Shown: positions 1-9,939 of the stretch, piece by piece
Position numbering within the stretch: the stretch's first letter is position 1
Layout: every line of letters starts with the position of its first letter
NCBI GenBank assembly: GCA_007449985.2
Contig: VIIQ02000564.1
Coordinates: forward strand, 121,002 to 185,001
Direction: 5' to 3'
Length of the DNA stretch: 64,000 nt
Origin: Desmodesmus armatus
Lineage: Eukaryota > Chlorophyta > Chlorophyceae > Sphaeropleales > Scenedesmaceae
Made by a program: the position numbers and the translations under genes
Notes under the pieces: generated by a model
What the model was told of the DNA's origin: nothing
Database searches by the model: none
What the model saw: only the letters and a program-made list of their open reading frames with translations

Positions 1-3000
1 CGCCCGCTCAGGCATGTCCAGCCGCTTGGCATGTGCGCTGAGGTCATCCAGCAGATGCACCGCAGACTTGTACATGCTCTGCATCATGCTGAACTTATGA
101 AGGTCTGCGATGGCCGTGCTGAGGGCGGGGTCCGTATCGTCGGTGCCGCTGCCACCAGCACCGGCCCCCTCAGCTGCTGCTGAGCTGCTGCTACCTGCCA
201 CTGCCCGCTCCACCCTGCATGCCACAAAGCAGACACCAGCGCAGGAGTGCTAAGCAGTGCACACGGGATGCGTGATGGGTGCCCAATCAGCAGAGCTACT
301 ACTACCATAGTGTTTGAGACGATAGTTTTTGGCTGCTGCATCATGTGCACTTGGCACACCCGCGTTGGAGACATACAAACACTGCGCAAGACACCAAATG
401 ACAGCTTACCAACACCCCTGCATTCAATGCTGCATGCCCAGCACCGCTAGCGCCCCCCAGCACCACAGCTCAACCCAACCACTCACTCTTCTGCGCTGAA
501 GAGTTGCAGTATACTCTGCTGCGTCTTCTCCAGCAGCTCCACATCCAGCCCCACACGGTCTGTGTAGCCAAACGCCGCACTGATGGCTGCTGCTGACCCA
601 AACACCATCTCCACCCCCGCAGACACCATCTTGAGGCTGCTGGCCAGAGCCATCTTGTCGCTGCCCTGCTGGATCTTCTTACTGGCACGCGCTACAGCCT
701 GCTGCAGCCTGCAGGACACAACAGAGCAGCGGAACACGGTTTGCAGGTGCGGTCGATGCAACCAGAACAAAAAGCTAGCTCATAGCACACTGACTTGTGC
801 AGGAAAGCGCACGTTGGGTACTGCATGTGATGTGTTGAGCAAGCATAAAGGGCGGAAGTGTCTATTCTGCAGCAGCACAGTGATGCACACTCCACATATC
901 AGACACACCACAAGCGCACATCTTCCTGCCTTGGCAACCTTTGCTGTGTAGGTGCATGCATGCGCATGCTGGCTAAACCTCATCCTGCCATCTCTATCTG
1001 CCACTCACTTTGCCAGGAGGTTGATACTGTACACGTCGGGTATCTCTTCAGGCGCCCGCGTCAAGAAGATGCTGCTGTTGCCACCCGCCACTATCTGATG
1101 CACCACAGGGCTTTTGCTGTGCACAAGCTGCTGCGTCGGATCTGTTGAGAGGCTTCTGCTGCTGGTCGCACTGCTGCAGCCGCCGCTACTCTGCCGCTGT
1201 ATGCTGCCTGTAGCTGACGGCCGCTGCGGCTGCTGCGCCAGCGCCAGCTGCGCCAGCTCCTGCTCCGGCCCCTCTATGACAGGGGCCAGGTTGCTGCCGC
1301 TGTTCCGCTGCTCCCGCTGCCGCTCCCGGTCCCGCTTTGACGGCTGGAACGGCAAGTGCAGCTTGATGGGGATGGGCACGGTGCGGTCCGGGCTCATGCG
1401 GTGCAGACTGCCGGGAACCTGCGACACAGCGCACAGACACAGCAGCAAAGGACATGGTGACATCACAGCAGCGGACAGCTGCAGCAACCACGCTCAAAAA
1501 ACTGCCATGCAACAGCTGCACATACAATTGGCGTGACAGCAGCACCATCCACCTCAACTCAAGATAGATTTGACCAACGGCTAGCCCAGCAGCTGGCCCA
1601 GCAGGCTCACCTGGCCCAGCTTGCAGCTGCCGCAGCCATAGACCACCCCGTCACGCCGCAGGAAGATGGTGTGGTGCTGCCCCCCTGCCACCCGCTCGAT
1701 ATCCTTGCCCACCAGCGCCTTGATGCGCGTCGGCACGGCACGGTCCTCGTACGTGCCTGCAAAACATGGCAAGGCAGAGCAAACAGGATCACATGGCAGG
1801 GGAACAAGAAGCACCTGGTGTTACACACAGCTATTGAAAAGATGATGCTCCCCATACAAACCCTCCACATGGCAACCAGCTGCGCTGAGGTGGCAATCGT
1901 GTTGATGGGGTTGCGTCCCCTTGGTAACCCCAAACCAGAATCACTGATTGAAGCCACTTGATGGGCACTGCACAAGCCATCACAGCCAGCAAGCCTTGCA
2001 GCGCGCACTAGCTGGCGTCACTCAATGCTGCAGTTGAGCACGCATTCATCAAGTACTGGACGCGTCACTCAACTGCAGCGTTGAGTGACGCCAGCTAGTG
2101 CCCGCTGCAACTAGTGCGGCAGCCCGCCCCCCTGCATCTTGCCGTTGCTCAAGCATCAGCATCCCAGGCCAAACGCCCACCACCGCACCCACCCTGTCAA
2201 GAAACCCCGATATGCCATGGTGGCCGCCACCTACCATGCCCTAATGCGCCGTACTGCCCATGGCCCCAGCTGTAGCAGGAGTCGTCCGTCACTGCCAGCG
2301 TGTGTGCTGAGCCTGCAGCTATGTAGCGCACACCCTTGAGTGGCACACGCTTGGGCGTGTGCACACACGGCTCCTCCAGGCTGCATGCGCTGCTGGTGCT
2401 GCTGGGCGAGCCTGCAGGAACAGCAGCAACACAACATCACACATCAAGACGGCCGTGAGCAGCACCACCCCTTGTCTGGTGCCCTGTGTGGAACTCGACG
2501 CTTACCACACCCCGAACAGTCAAAAAACCCCAAAGGATATAGATGCCGCTGCTTGGTAGTGATCTCACACGGTGACCACTGCTGTCACGTGGCCTTCACA
2601 GCAAAGCAAAGCATGTGTGCGTCAAAACGCAGCGCCTCAACAGCAAGCCCACCTGTGTCGCTGGTGTAGTGCTCAAACTGGCTGGTGTCTGGTGTGCTGA
2701 ACAGCCACTCTGTCGCCACCTCCACGCCCACATTGCCAGTCTCGGTGAGCGCCACCTCAGCCTTGTGCTTGGCAATGCCCATCTCCATCATGGCCACAAG
2801 GTACGCCTGGTTCACACGCTTCTTCCTGCGCAGCCACACACGCAGCACATGCGATGCACCAGCACGGGAGTACTTTCAGTGCAGCAAGGCATGATAGCGC
2901 ACAGCACACCACGCACAGCACAGCACAACAACAGCACACACCCACAGGGCATGCAGAGCTACCAACTTGACAAACTATCTATACACTACGCTTGCTATCC

Positions 3001-5395
3001 CAACTGCTGCAACTGCTTCTGGCAGGCCTGGCGCTGCCACTTAAGCATCACAAGCACAGCCTCCATTCAGTGCCGACCCAACAGCAGCTGCCTGCAGCGA
3101 CTCACTTGCGGCGTGCCCGCAGGCTGGGGTCGCCCTCCCGCACCAGCCCCAGCTGCCCAAAGTGGTTGCTGCCCCACACAAACATGTGGCCGCTGCTGGT
3201 CAGGGCTGCACTGTGAGCGTCGCCTGCTGCCAGCTGCACCACAGGCAGCGCCCACAGCCCATCCACGAGGGTGGGGGTGTGCCTGCAGGAACACAAACAG
3301 CGGCATCAGTACATCAGCGCGTTGCTCCCTGCTGAGGTACATGGTTACGGGCCTGCTGCTGCCAGCAAGCATCCAGGTGCCAAGTGGCGTCCTTGTCTCA
3401 ACCACTGCAGCTGATCCCAACCCAGCAATGCCTGCAGTAACAATGCTGTGGCTGACACAAGCAGGAAGAAAACCACTGTTTGACAAAAGCAAGACAGCTG
3501 CAGGCCGCCATGTGCTGCTGATGTTGGTCTGCTGCTGCATTGGGTCTGCTGCTGCCTGTCCCGCTCACACCCACCTGTCCCGCCTGTCTGACAAGCCCAG
3601 CTGCCCTGCGCTGTTGTGGCCCCACGCATACACCTGCGACTGAGCTGTCACACAGATGGTGTGCAGGCGACCACAAACCACCTGCAAGCAACACGCACAC
3701 AAGCAAGACAATCAAGACCCTGCACCTCAAAGGCTTGCCTATCAACTGATCAGAGGCCACCGCAGTGACACCTGATACCCTTGCTGCAAGCTACCCATGG
3801 AGTTCCACACAGCAGTGCTGACACCCCGTCCCTGAGTGCTGCTGTTCTGCCCTGATAGCCCAGCTGCTGCAAGGGCGCTGCTGCTGCCATGATAGCCCAG
3901 CTGCTGTCGACAATTGCTATTGCACCGCTGAGCTGCTGCAGGAATGCCGCTGCAAAAGATGCCAACTGCCCCCCCCCCTTCCCCCTTGCCCCCCGCCCCT
4001 TCACCTGCGTGACCATGACGTCATGCAGGACCTTGATGGGGAAGGGCCTGCTGCACACGTCTGGGGCTGCATCGCCATGGCCCAGCTGGCCATACTCGTT
4101 GGAGCCCCAGGCAAACACATCCTTGGTGGTGATGCACACGGTGTGCTCGTGCCCACATGCAACGCTCCTGCAGCCAGCAACAACAGGACGCACAGGCCCC
4201 CACAGCCCATCAGCCAGCTGCAGGTGTGATGCTGCCACTGTGAAAGGACTGCTGCTGCTGTTGCTGATCCTGAAGCTGCTGCATAAAACTGCTGCTAGTG
4301 ACCGCTGCGACCGGTGTTGCTTTCCGCAATCCAGAACTCCCCAGCTGCTGGAAATGTCAGCGCTCCACTGAGGCTGCTGCTGCTACTGAAACCTCTGCCA
4401 CAAGCGCCACTCCTGCAGCTGCTTGCCAGCCCCAGCCACTCACTTCACATCCAGGTCTGCCAGTGACTGCACCGGCACTGGTGTGTCCACCACCCCAGGG
4501 CTCTTGTCCCCAAGGCCCAGCTGGCCCCTGTTGTTGTTACCCCAGGTATACAGCTGACCCTCGCAGCTGAGTCCAGCTGCATGGCTGTCAGTGATAGCAA
4601 TGGCTGCCCAGCGGCCCACAGCCTGCGACAAGAAGGGCAGGCAGCGACAGCACACAACAGCACTCAAACCAGCACGCCACGGGAGTGGGTGTGTTCAGGA
4701 TGTACATATACGTCTCCTCCTGACAGTCACACACTCAGTAACCAATGGACCCTGTCCTGAGACGCGGACAGTGCTGCGAGACCTGTGCTGTGTCCCAGCA
4801 GATCGCACCTGGATGGCCTGCGGGTGCAGCACATTGGCACCACCCTGCACTCCTAGCTGGCCCCGCCCATTGTCGCCTGCAGCAGGCAGGACACAAGACG
4901 TGAGTGTCCTAAGGTTGCATGAGTGGTAAAGCACCACCATGCGCAGCTAGCTGGTGAAACACGGCCAGCTGTACTTGTTGTGCAAGGCGCCGACGCCACC
5001 CACTCTGTGCCCCTTGTTACTACAGAAGCTTCTGCGCTGCTGGTGGTTGCTCACCACAAACCCAAGCGTTCTGCTGTACTTCTGTAGAAAGCAGGGGCGT
5101 GTTTGGAGACACAGCATAGCACTCTGTCTCCTGTTCCTGCTGCAGTGGCAGTGGCAGTGTCCAGTGAGAAGCAAGCCGGTGGGTGTGAGCACGTCAAGGA
5201 GGCTCAAAGCGTCACCTTGTGTACATGTTGTGAGTCCTAGGAACAGCTGGAGCGCCCTGCTGGCCTGTCTGTTGTGTCTGCCTGTTGCTGCCAATGTGGA
5301 AATCAAAGTGCCTATGTCGCATGCATACTTACCGTTTCTTTCAATGAACGTGTCTTTAGTTTAGGCAGGAGGGAGGGTTCGCTGCTGCTTGCCAT
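1..5395 (-). CDS. HERC-type E3 ubiquitin ligase-like protein (RCC1 repeats + UBA), 3' end outside window
   Basis: Thirteen exons can be chained in phase on the minus strand: 5333-5395, 5055-5139, 4809-4876, 4449-4622, 4005-4217, 3575-3681, 3106-3282, 2653-2825, 2235-2411, 1611-1756, 1009-1418, 487-708 and 1-214, giving about 743 residues. RCC1 repeats are visible as WG-x-N-x-x-GQLG motifs: [58 protein letters not shown] and [13 protein letters not shown]. Exon 2653-2825 encodes a UBA-like three-helix segment ([20 protein letters not shown]). Exon 487-708 carries [12 protein letters not shown], which resembles the segment between propeller and HECT in small HERC ligases. RCC1+HECT proteins transfer ubiquitin, but the HECT domain would lie left of base 1 and is not seen. 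The 4449/4217 junction needs a GTGAAG donor to stay in frame; GTGAGT lies five bases on. The first exon (21 codons, ATG at 5395) is chosen by phase and by its conserved copy at 9547-9609. It could instead be an RCC1-only protein. Confidence 0.8.
1998..2108. repeat. 41-bp inverted repeat (foldback element) in an intron
   Basis: Bases 1998-2038 and 2068-2108 are reverse complements over 41 bp with two mismatches, separated by a 29-bp loop. The inner part starts CACTAGCTGG and ends CCAGCTAGTG, the CACTA/TAGTG ends typical of CACTA (En/Spm) transposons. No matching 3-bp target duplication is visible around 2006-2100 (gcg versus ccc). It lies in the intron between the exons at 1611-1756 and 2235-2411 of the HERC-like gene. 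It may be a minimal CACTA-derived MITE or simply a stable hairpin. Confidence 0.7.
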
Positions 5396-5560
5396 CTTTT
5401 TCAGCTCATGCCTCCTGAGCAGTGCTCCACTGTTCTCTCGCACCGAAAAAAAATAGTAAGTTCAGAACGTAGTATACAGGGGACGACCACCTTCCTGCGC
5501 CAGTGGGTTTTTAGGCGGGGTTTTTTTTTAGTTTTTGACAATTTGACAGCTCCATGGGCC
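5324..5560 (-). promoter_or_regulatory. Promoter and first-exon cassette, copy 1 (HERC-like gene)
   Basis: This stretch contains the ATG exon (5333-5395), its 5' leader and about 160 bp upstream. It is nearly identical to 9538-9754. Homology stops a few bases inside the intron, after the shared donor ACG|gtaagtatg, and at the upstream end after a shared GGCCCATGGAGCTGTC stretch. Copy 1 has an extra T-run near 5521-5536. It is presumed to hold the core promoter of the minus-strand RCC1/UBA gene, since the leader and upstream part are conserved together with the exon. No TATA box was identified. Confidence 0.6.
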
Positions 5561-5688
5561 ATGGGACCCTCCACCGCCCCACAAAAACCCGCGGGCGATG
5601 TGCTGGCTTGGTCAGCACGTGCTGGTGTGCTCCGCGATGTGCTGGCTTGCTGTGTTACATGGTTACATGGACCATAATGACCTTCACT

Positions 5689-6702
5689 TCAGCTCTTGCG
5701 CAACAAAATCAACCTTCCTTTCTTCATGGCCACAGCAAACTCCACATTTTGGGCACACTGCTTCCAGGCTTGTACAGCCTGGTTGCAGCTAATTTTCCGC
5801 GCAAAACTTCTCCACTTGGCTTTAGTGAGCACTGTGACATCATCTGCTGGCACTAAATCTGCAGGTATCAAACGACAGAACAACTGCTGGCCACAATTCT
5901 CATTGCCGTATATCACCCGAAACACGTAAGGACTGCCCTGCCAGTCAACGTCAAACAGTGCCCACACACCAGTCTGCCCATTGCTACCTTCCTCAACGAA
6001 GGTGCTACACTCTTCAAACAACTTCATGTTGGTAAAACGGCCCCTTCCCTGACGTCCAGCATCCTGCTTAAAGGTGAATATGACACTGTCTATATCATCA
6101 GACAGCCCGTCAGCAGCTGCTGCGGACTCAGATCCTATATCATCAGACAGCCCGTCAGCAACTGCTGCAGACTCAGATCCTAACCCAGATAATGTACGGA
6201 CCTGCCTATCAGCATCAGGACCTACCCTCAGCACCCAACCTGTGCCTTCCTGCCTCATCAACAGGCTATACCATTGTGCATGAACTGCTGCACAATCATT
6301 CAATTTCCGACTTAGTCCAGGACAACCCGTCAAGTGTAAGGATGAACAGTATTTATCTGTATACATGCGCAGTTCAGCACCACGATACACCTCACCATCA
6401 AAGCACAACCTGCACGAGGGATTGCTGCATACCGTGTCAACACACACGGATACACCATGGATGGGCTCAAGGACACCAGGAGATCCCACTGTCAGCTGCA
6501 GATCTACACTGCGCGTCTGCTTGGCCTTACTACACATAGACTCAGACTGGTAGTTCCGCAACCCCACCCATGTGCTGCCCTGTGCGCGCACACTGCTGCG
6601 AGGCACAAACACCTTCATGCCTATACCTCTCTGGACACATCCACTCACAACCTTCAACTCATCCAGCAGTTCTGGCTGCATGCACAGCGCACCGATCATT
6701 GG
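5689..6702 (-). CDS. Hypothetical protein, about 337 aa (or terminal exon of a longer gene)
   Basis: A long uninterrupted frame runs from the ATG at 6702 to the stop at 5689. The frame is open back to 6723 and a good acceptor (gtgtgcag) sits at about 6709, so this may instead be the last exon of a spliced gene. The family is not recognised. Visible features are a cysteine cluster in the first half (CVDTVCSNPSCRLCF), a 15-residue acidic tandem duplication (GSESAAVADGLSDDI, encoded at 6091-6180), and a basic C-terminus (WRSFARK, MKKGRLILLRKS). There is no signal peptide or membrane segment. Minus-strand coding remnants at 8203-8760 could be upstream exons or a broken relative. It lies between the two copies of the HERC promoter cassette. 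Confidence 0.5.
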   Translation of the reverse strand, partial: PMIGALCMQPELLDELKVVSGCVQRGIGMKVFVPRSSVRAQGSTWVGLRNYQSESMCSKAKQTRSVDLQLTVGSPGVLEPIHGVSVCVDTVCSNPSCRLCFDGEVYRGAELRMYTDKYCSSLHLTGCPGLSRKLNDCAAVHAQWYSLLMRQEGTGWVLRVGPDADRQVRTLSGLGSESAAVADGLSDDIGSESAAAADGLSDDIDSVIFTFKQDAGRQGRGRFTNMKLFEECSTFVEEGSNGQTGVWALFDVDWQGSPYVFRVIYGNENCGQQLFCRLIPADLVPADDVTVLTKAKWRSFARKISCNQAVQAWKQCAQNVEFAVAMKKGRLILLRKS

Positions 6703-8202
6703 CACCTGCACACATGCCAACACAAGTCAGACACCAGTACGTATCCAACAGCAACTCGAAATCTGCAGCACTGGTCTGACTCCGTCTGCTGTTCTTGTGA
6801 CGCGGCGCATGGTGCCTCAGCTGGAACGGGTGCATTTGAATGCATGTTACTCTCATAATTTATTGTGCCATGGGCGTGCTTGCCACAACCCATATTCATC
6901 ATAATTCACCTGTGCGGGTGCGGAAGGTGCTGAGGGTAGGCTGAGGGTAGACACCTTCAGTGATGTCAGGAATGAACAGTTCTGAACCAGGCATAAGAGG
7001 TCACTTGCAGGTAGACGCATCCATTTCTGCATCACAACCCAACAATACGCACAGCAATACCAGGCAAACAATCTTAGTCGATGCTGATCCAAAACCAGGT
7101 TCAGATTCAGATTCAGGCTTGGCACACAGTGTGTGAACACAGTGTGTGAACATGGGTGCAACTGCAGTTTGTGTACCACAGGGACTGTATCTGTGCTGTA
7201 CTGCGTGTGCAGGTGTCCTGCCTTGTCAAAAGGGAACATGGCACACGATATCACTCTGTCAGGGCGCACCTGCAGTAGTCCAGTGAGTGTCAGGGTCTGC
7301 AGCGTTGTCATTGATGTCTGTGTTGTCAGACTGCATGGTGGCCTTGGTACAGCCTGCACTGGTATGTCATCAAGGGTGCGTAGGTATTGAAGGCTTGGGT
7401 GTAAGCTTGAGCTGCAGCACAGTATGTGACAGCAGATGAACTGAGTTGGCAGAAAGATGAAGAGTTTACGTGTAACATTAGCATGGATGCGCTCAGCCGC
7501 TGCAAGGCCAGGTATATAGGGCCATAAAGCAATAGAGCACGATACGGCGGCATGGGGTCAGGAGCCACACTGTCTTGTGCATATAGTACTACCATAATGG
7601 CACACTGTGATATGTGTCACCTGTCACATCATATGACAGTCATGACGGGGGTGCTGTGCCATCCTGGTCTGTGAAGGCATGCATGACATTGATAGCTTAG
7701 TCACCTGTAAAAGCCTTCTTGCACTGCCAACCTCCCCTCCTTGCCCAGCAGCACTGCCTGTGCCTGTGCCGTGGCGTACTGGTGGTTCTGCACAGTAGCA
7801 CAGGCGATGACAACAAATGCGGTCAAGGTGTCCACATTCAGGTTAACACTACCGGCTAGTCACCTGCAGACGTCCTCATCACCGTGCACCCAAGACAACT
7901 TGTCTGACAGCTGCACACATGCACTGCAGCAATGTACCAGAGACCTTCTCCACAACAGCCAGCTTCACCCCACCTCTGTGTATGGCTTGTCACCGGGGTC
8001 TGGGCCCAGGCAACGTGTGCTGGGCCCTGCCTTCAGGTTGAGCACATTGAAGGACTCCAGGTACTTGCCTGCCCCATCCAATCCCACAGTAGGGCATGTC
8101 ACCTGGCACACATAAGAGGTACAACACGCAGTAGCGGTGTCGTGTTCAATGGTGCAGTCTGAAGGTCATCATCCGGCTGAAACAGGGCTTGAGACCTCAC
8201 CC
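6703..8202. other. No convincing gene
   Basis: Only short shadow frames are present on both strands. A short stretch of the motif ccaggttcagattcagattcaggctt near 7093-7118 is an imperfect microsatellite. Exons of the flanking hypothetical minus-strand gene could hide here, but none could be chained in phase. Confidence 0.4.
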
Positions 8203-8760
8203 CTACTGCAAGTAAACCCTACCACAATGACCGTACTGCAAGGTGACTGAGCGGATGTCACCCCTTGTGAATCGACTGGCAAGACGAACCTGGGTCTCAT
8301 CAAACTGGCTGCCGGTGTACTGCCACATGGGGTGCTTCAGGTCTTCAGGAGTTGGGGGCAGGGGCTCTTGCTTGTGGGTGGGCACCACTTCCTGTGTTCC
8401 CAGGGGTACTCTGTATCAGGGAAATACAGATGCAGATACAGTGTGTCAGACATGTTGTGATATCTGCCCCAAACTCCGAAACCACGTTGCAGGCACAACA
8501 CAGATCACCTTGTCCTGTCGCTGGCTGGCCATTGATGGTATGTGCCGCGCTGCGCACAGTGACATAGGGGCTGGCGGTGTAGTCTGTTGTCTGAATGCTG
8601 GACCAGAGGCAGAGTTCTTCTGTAGGGCCGTGATGTAGGTGGCACCATGCAAGACGCTTGCGCATGCCACCTTGCTTGTGTGGCTGGGTGGGGGAGACAT
8701 CAACTGCGCTGATTGGCCAGGGGATTGCGGACTGGACTGCTGGTTGGAGCGCTTCATTGA
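8203..8760 (-). pseudogene. Fragmented minus-strand coding sequence (unrecognised)
   Basis: Protein-like sequence on the minus strand switches frame at least twice. A frame with NSASGPAFRQQ and a frame with SPYVTVRSAAHTINGQ overlap at 8446-8665. A further frame holding TLYLHLYFPDTEYPWEHRK spans about 8400-8460. The frame at 8203-8388 carries MWQYTGSQFDETQVRLASR and FTRGDIRSVTLQYGHCG. No introns with good splice sites explain the switches, so decay by small indels is likelier than splicing. The family is not recognised. It may be an older copy of, or the upstream part of, the hypothetical gene at 5689-6702. Confidence 0.35.
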
Positions 8761-9026
8761 GTCGTGGACAGACTTGGAATCAGACGAAGACCGAACGTGA
8801 TGCTGAGAATGATCGAATCAATCACGTAATTCCTGCTCACTGAGCTCTTCCCTTTTCATGAGCGGAATGTAGCCAGCTTTTGAACACTGTGATGGACAAG
8901 CCTGTGAGTCACTGTGACAAATAACAGTATGTGACTGTCAACGCTGGTCGACCATTCAGCCAGTTCAGCGTGAGATGTGGGATACTTTTGTGATTGGCCG
9001 TCCCTCTCATCGCGGGCACAAAGTCA

Positions 9027-9516
9027 ATGGGCATCGCTTGGGATTGGCACCTCCTTGCTGATCAGGCTGGTCAGTCGGTGAAGGAAAACATCTCTGCTAC
9101 TAGTGCAGCAAAAGCTACGGCTGGTCAGCCAGCCTGCTTCGACACATCAAGTTTGGTCTACAGCATCGGTCGCGCTGGTAACAAAAGATTAGACTATGCC
9201 TTTGTCGGTGGTCTCTTGACGCTTGCCGTGGACTGGCTCCACTTCAACCCTGAGTGCCCTCTTCTGGAGGTGAGGGCTACTCCTTGACAGTAGCCAGGGA
9301 AACAGTTCTATGCTCTGTCTCTGACACTTCCCTGTCTTGTGGCCTGTGCAGTGCATATTCGAGCCAGGATCACCGCTCGGCCGCCTGCTGTCAAAGGCAG
9401 TCGGTAACCTTGCTTCAAGAAAGGCGATACTGCAGCACACCGCCAGGCTACGGATTGCACTCTCGGTGGTGTCCAACGACAGCAGCAGTGCAACAGACAA
9501 AGATTGCCCTCTGTAG
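9027..9516 (+). CDS. Small two-exon hypothetical protein, 135 aa
   Basis: Exon 1 is 9027-9269 (ATG, 81 codons) and ends CTGGAG|gtgagg. Exon 2 is 9352-9516, following cctgtgcag, and ends at TAG. The 82-bp intron joins in phase 0 without a stop, giving 135 residues. The junction reads WLHFNPECPLLE-CIFEPGS. A hydrophobic stretch YAFVGGLLTLAVDWL precedes it and a basic helical stretch LASRKAILQHTARLRI follows. The family is not recognised. An upstream exon is possible, because the frame is closed by TGA only 36 bp before the ATG. It sits immediately before, and convergent to, the orphan first-exon cassette at 9538-9754. Confidence 0.4.
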
Positions 9517-9537
9517 GCACCTCCACCGCTCCAGACC

Positions 9538-9754
9538 CATACTTACCGTTTCTTTCAATGAACGTGTCTTTAGTTTGGGCAGGAGGGAGGGTTCGCTGCT
9601 GCTTGCCATCTTTTTCAGCTCATGCCTGCTGAGCAGTGCTCCACTGTTCTCTCGCACTTAAACAATTAGCAAGTTCAGAACGTAGTATACAGGGGACGAC
9701 CACCTTCCTGCGCCCGCGGGTTTTTAGGCGCAAATATTGACAGCTCCATGGGCC
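9538..9754 (-). repeat. Promoter and first-exon cassette, copy 2 (orphan)
   Basis: A 217-bp near-identical duplicate of 5324-5560. It includes the 21-codon ATG exon (9547-9609) with its intact gtaagt donor, the 5' leader and the upstream region. One codon-silent difference lies inside the exon (cctaaa versus cccaaa). No RCC1 exons follow on the minus strand, so the exon has no recognisable continuation. Confidence 0.75.
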
Positions 9755-9904
9755 AGTGGGGTGGGATGTTTCACTGCTGGGCGGATGTTGCTGGGATGGT
9801 GCCTGTGGAGGCCCTTTGGAGCTCTGCCATGGGATACCATTCGTTTGTATGTGTTGCCACTTGACTACTGAGGAGTGAAAGCTGCATATTGGATGCCCCC
9901 CTGC

Positions 9905-9937
9905 CCCCCCCCCCCCCCACACACACACACACACACT
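9905..9937. repeat. (C)n(CA)n microsatellite
   Basis: A run of about 14 C is followed directly by about nine CA dinucleotides. Confidence 0.95.
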
Positions 9938-9939
9938 AA

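Noticed and set aside
9254..9661. LINE reverse-transcriptase remnant (a short KKGD-like word)
   Set aside because: Only a short stretch in one frame resembles it, no RT motif follows, and a spliced plus-strand gene explains the same bases better.
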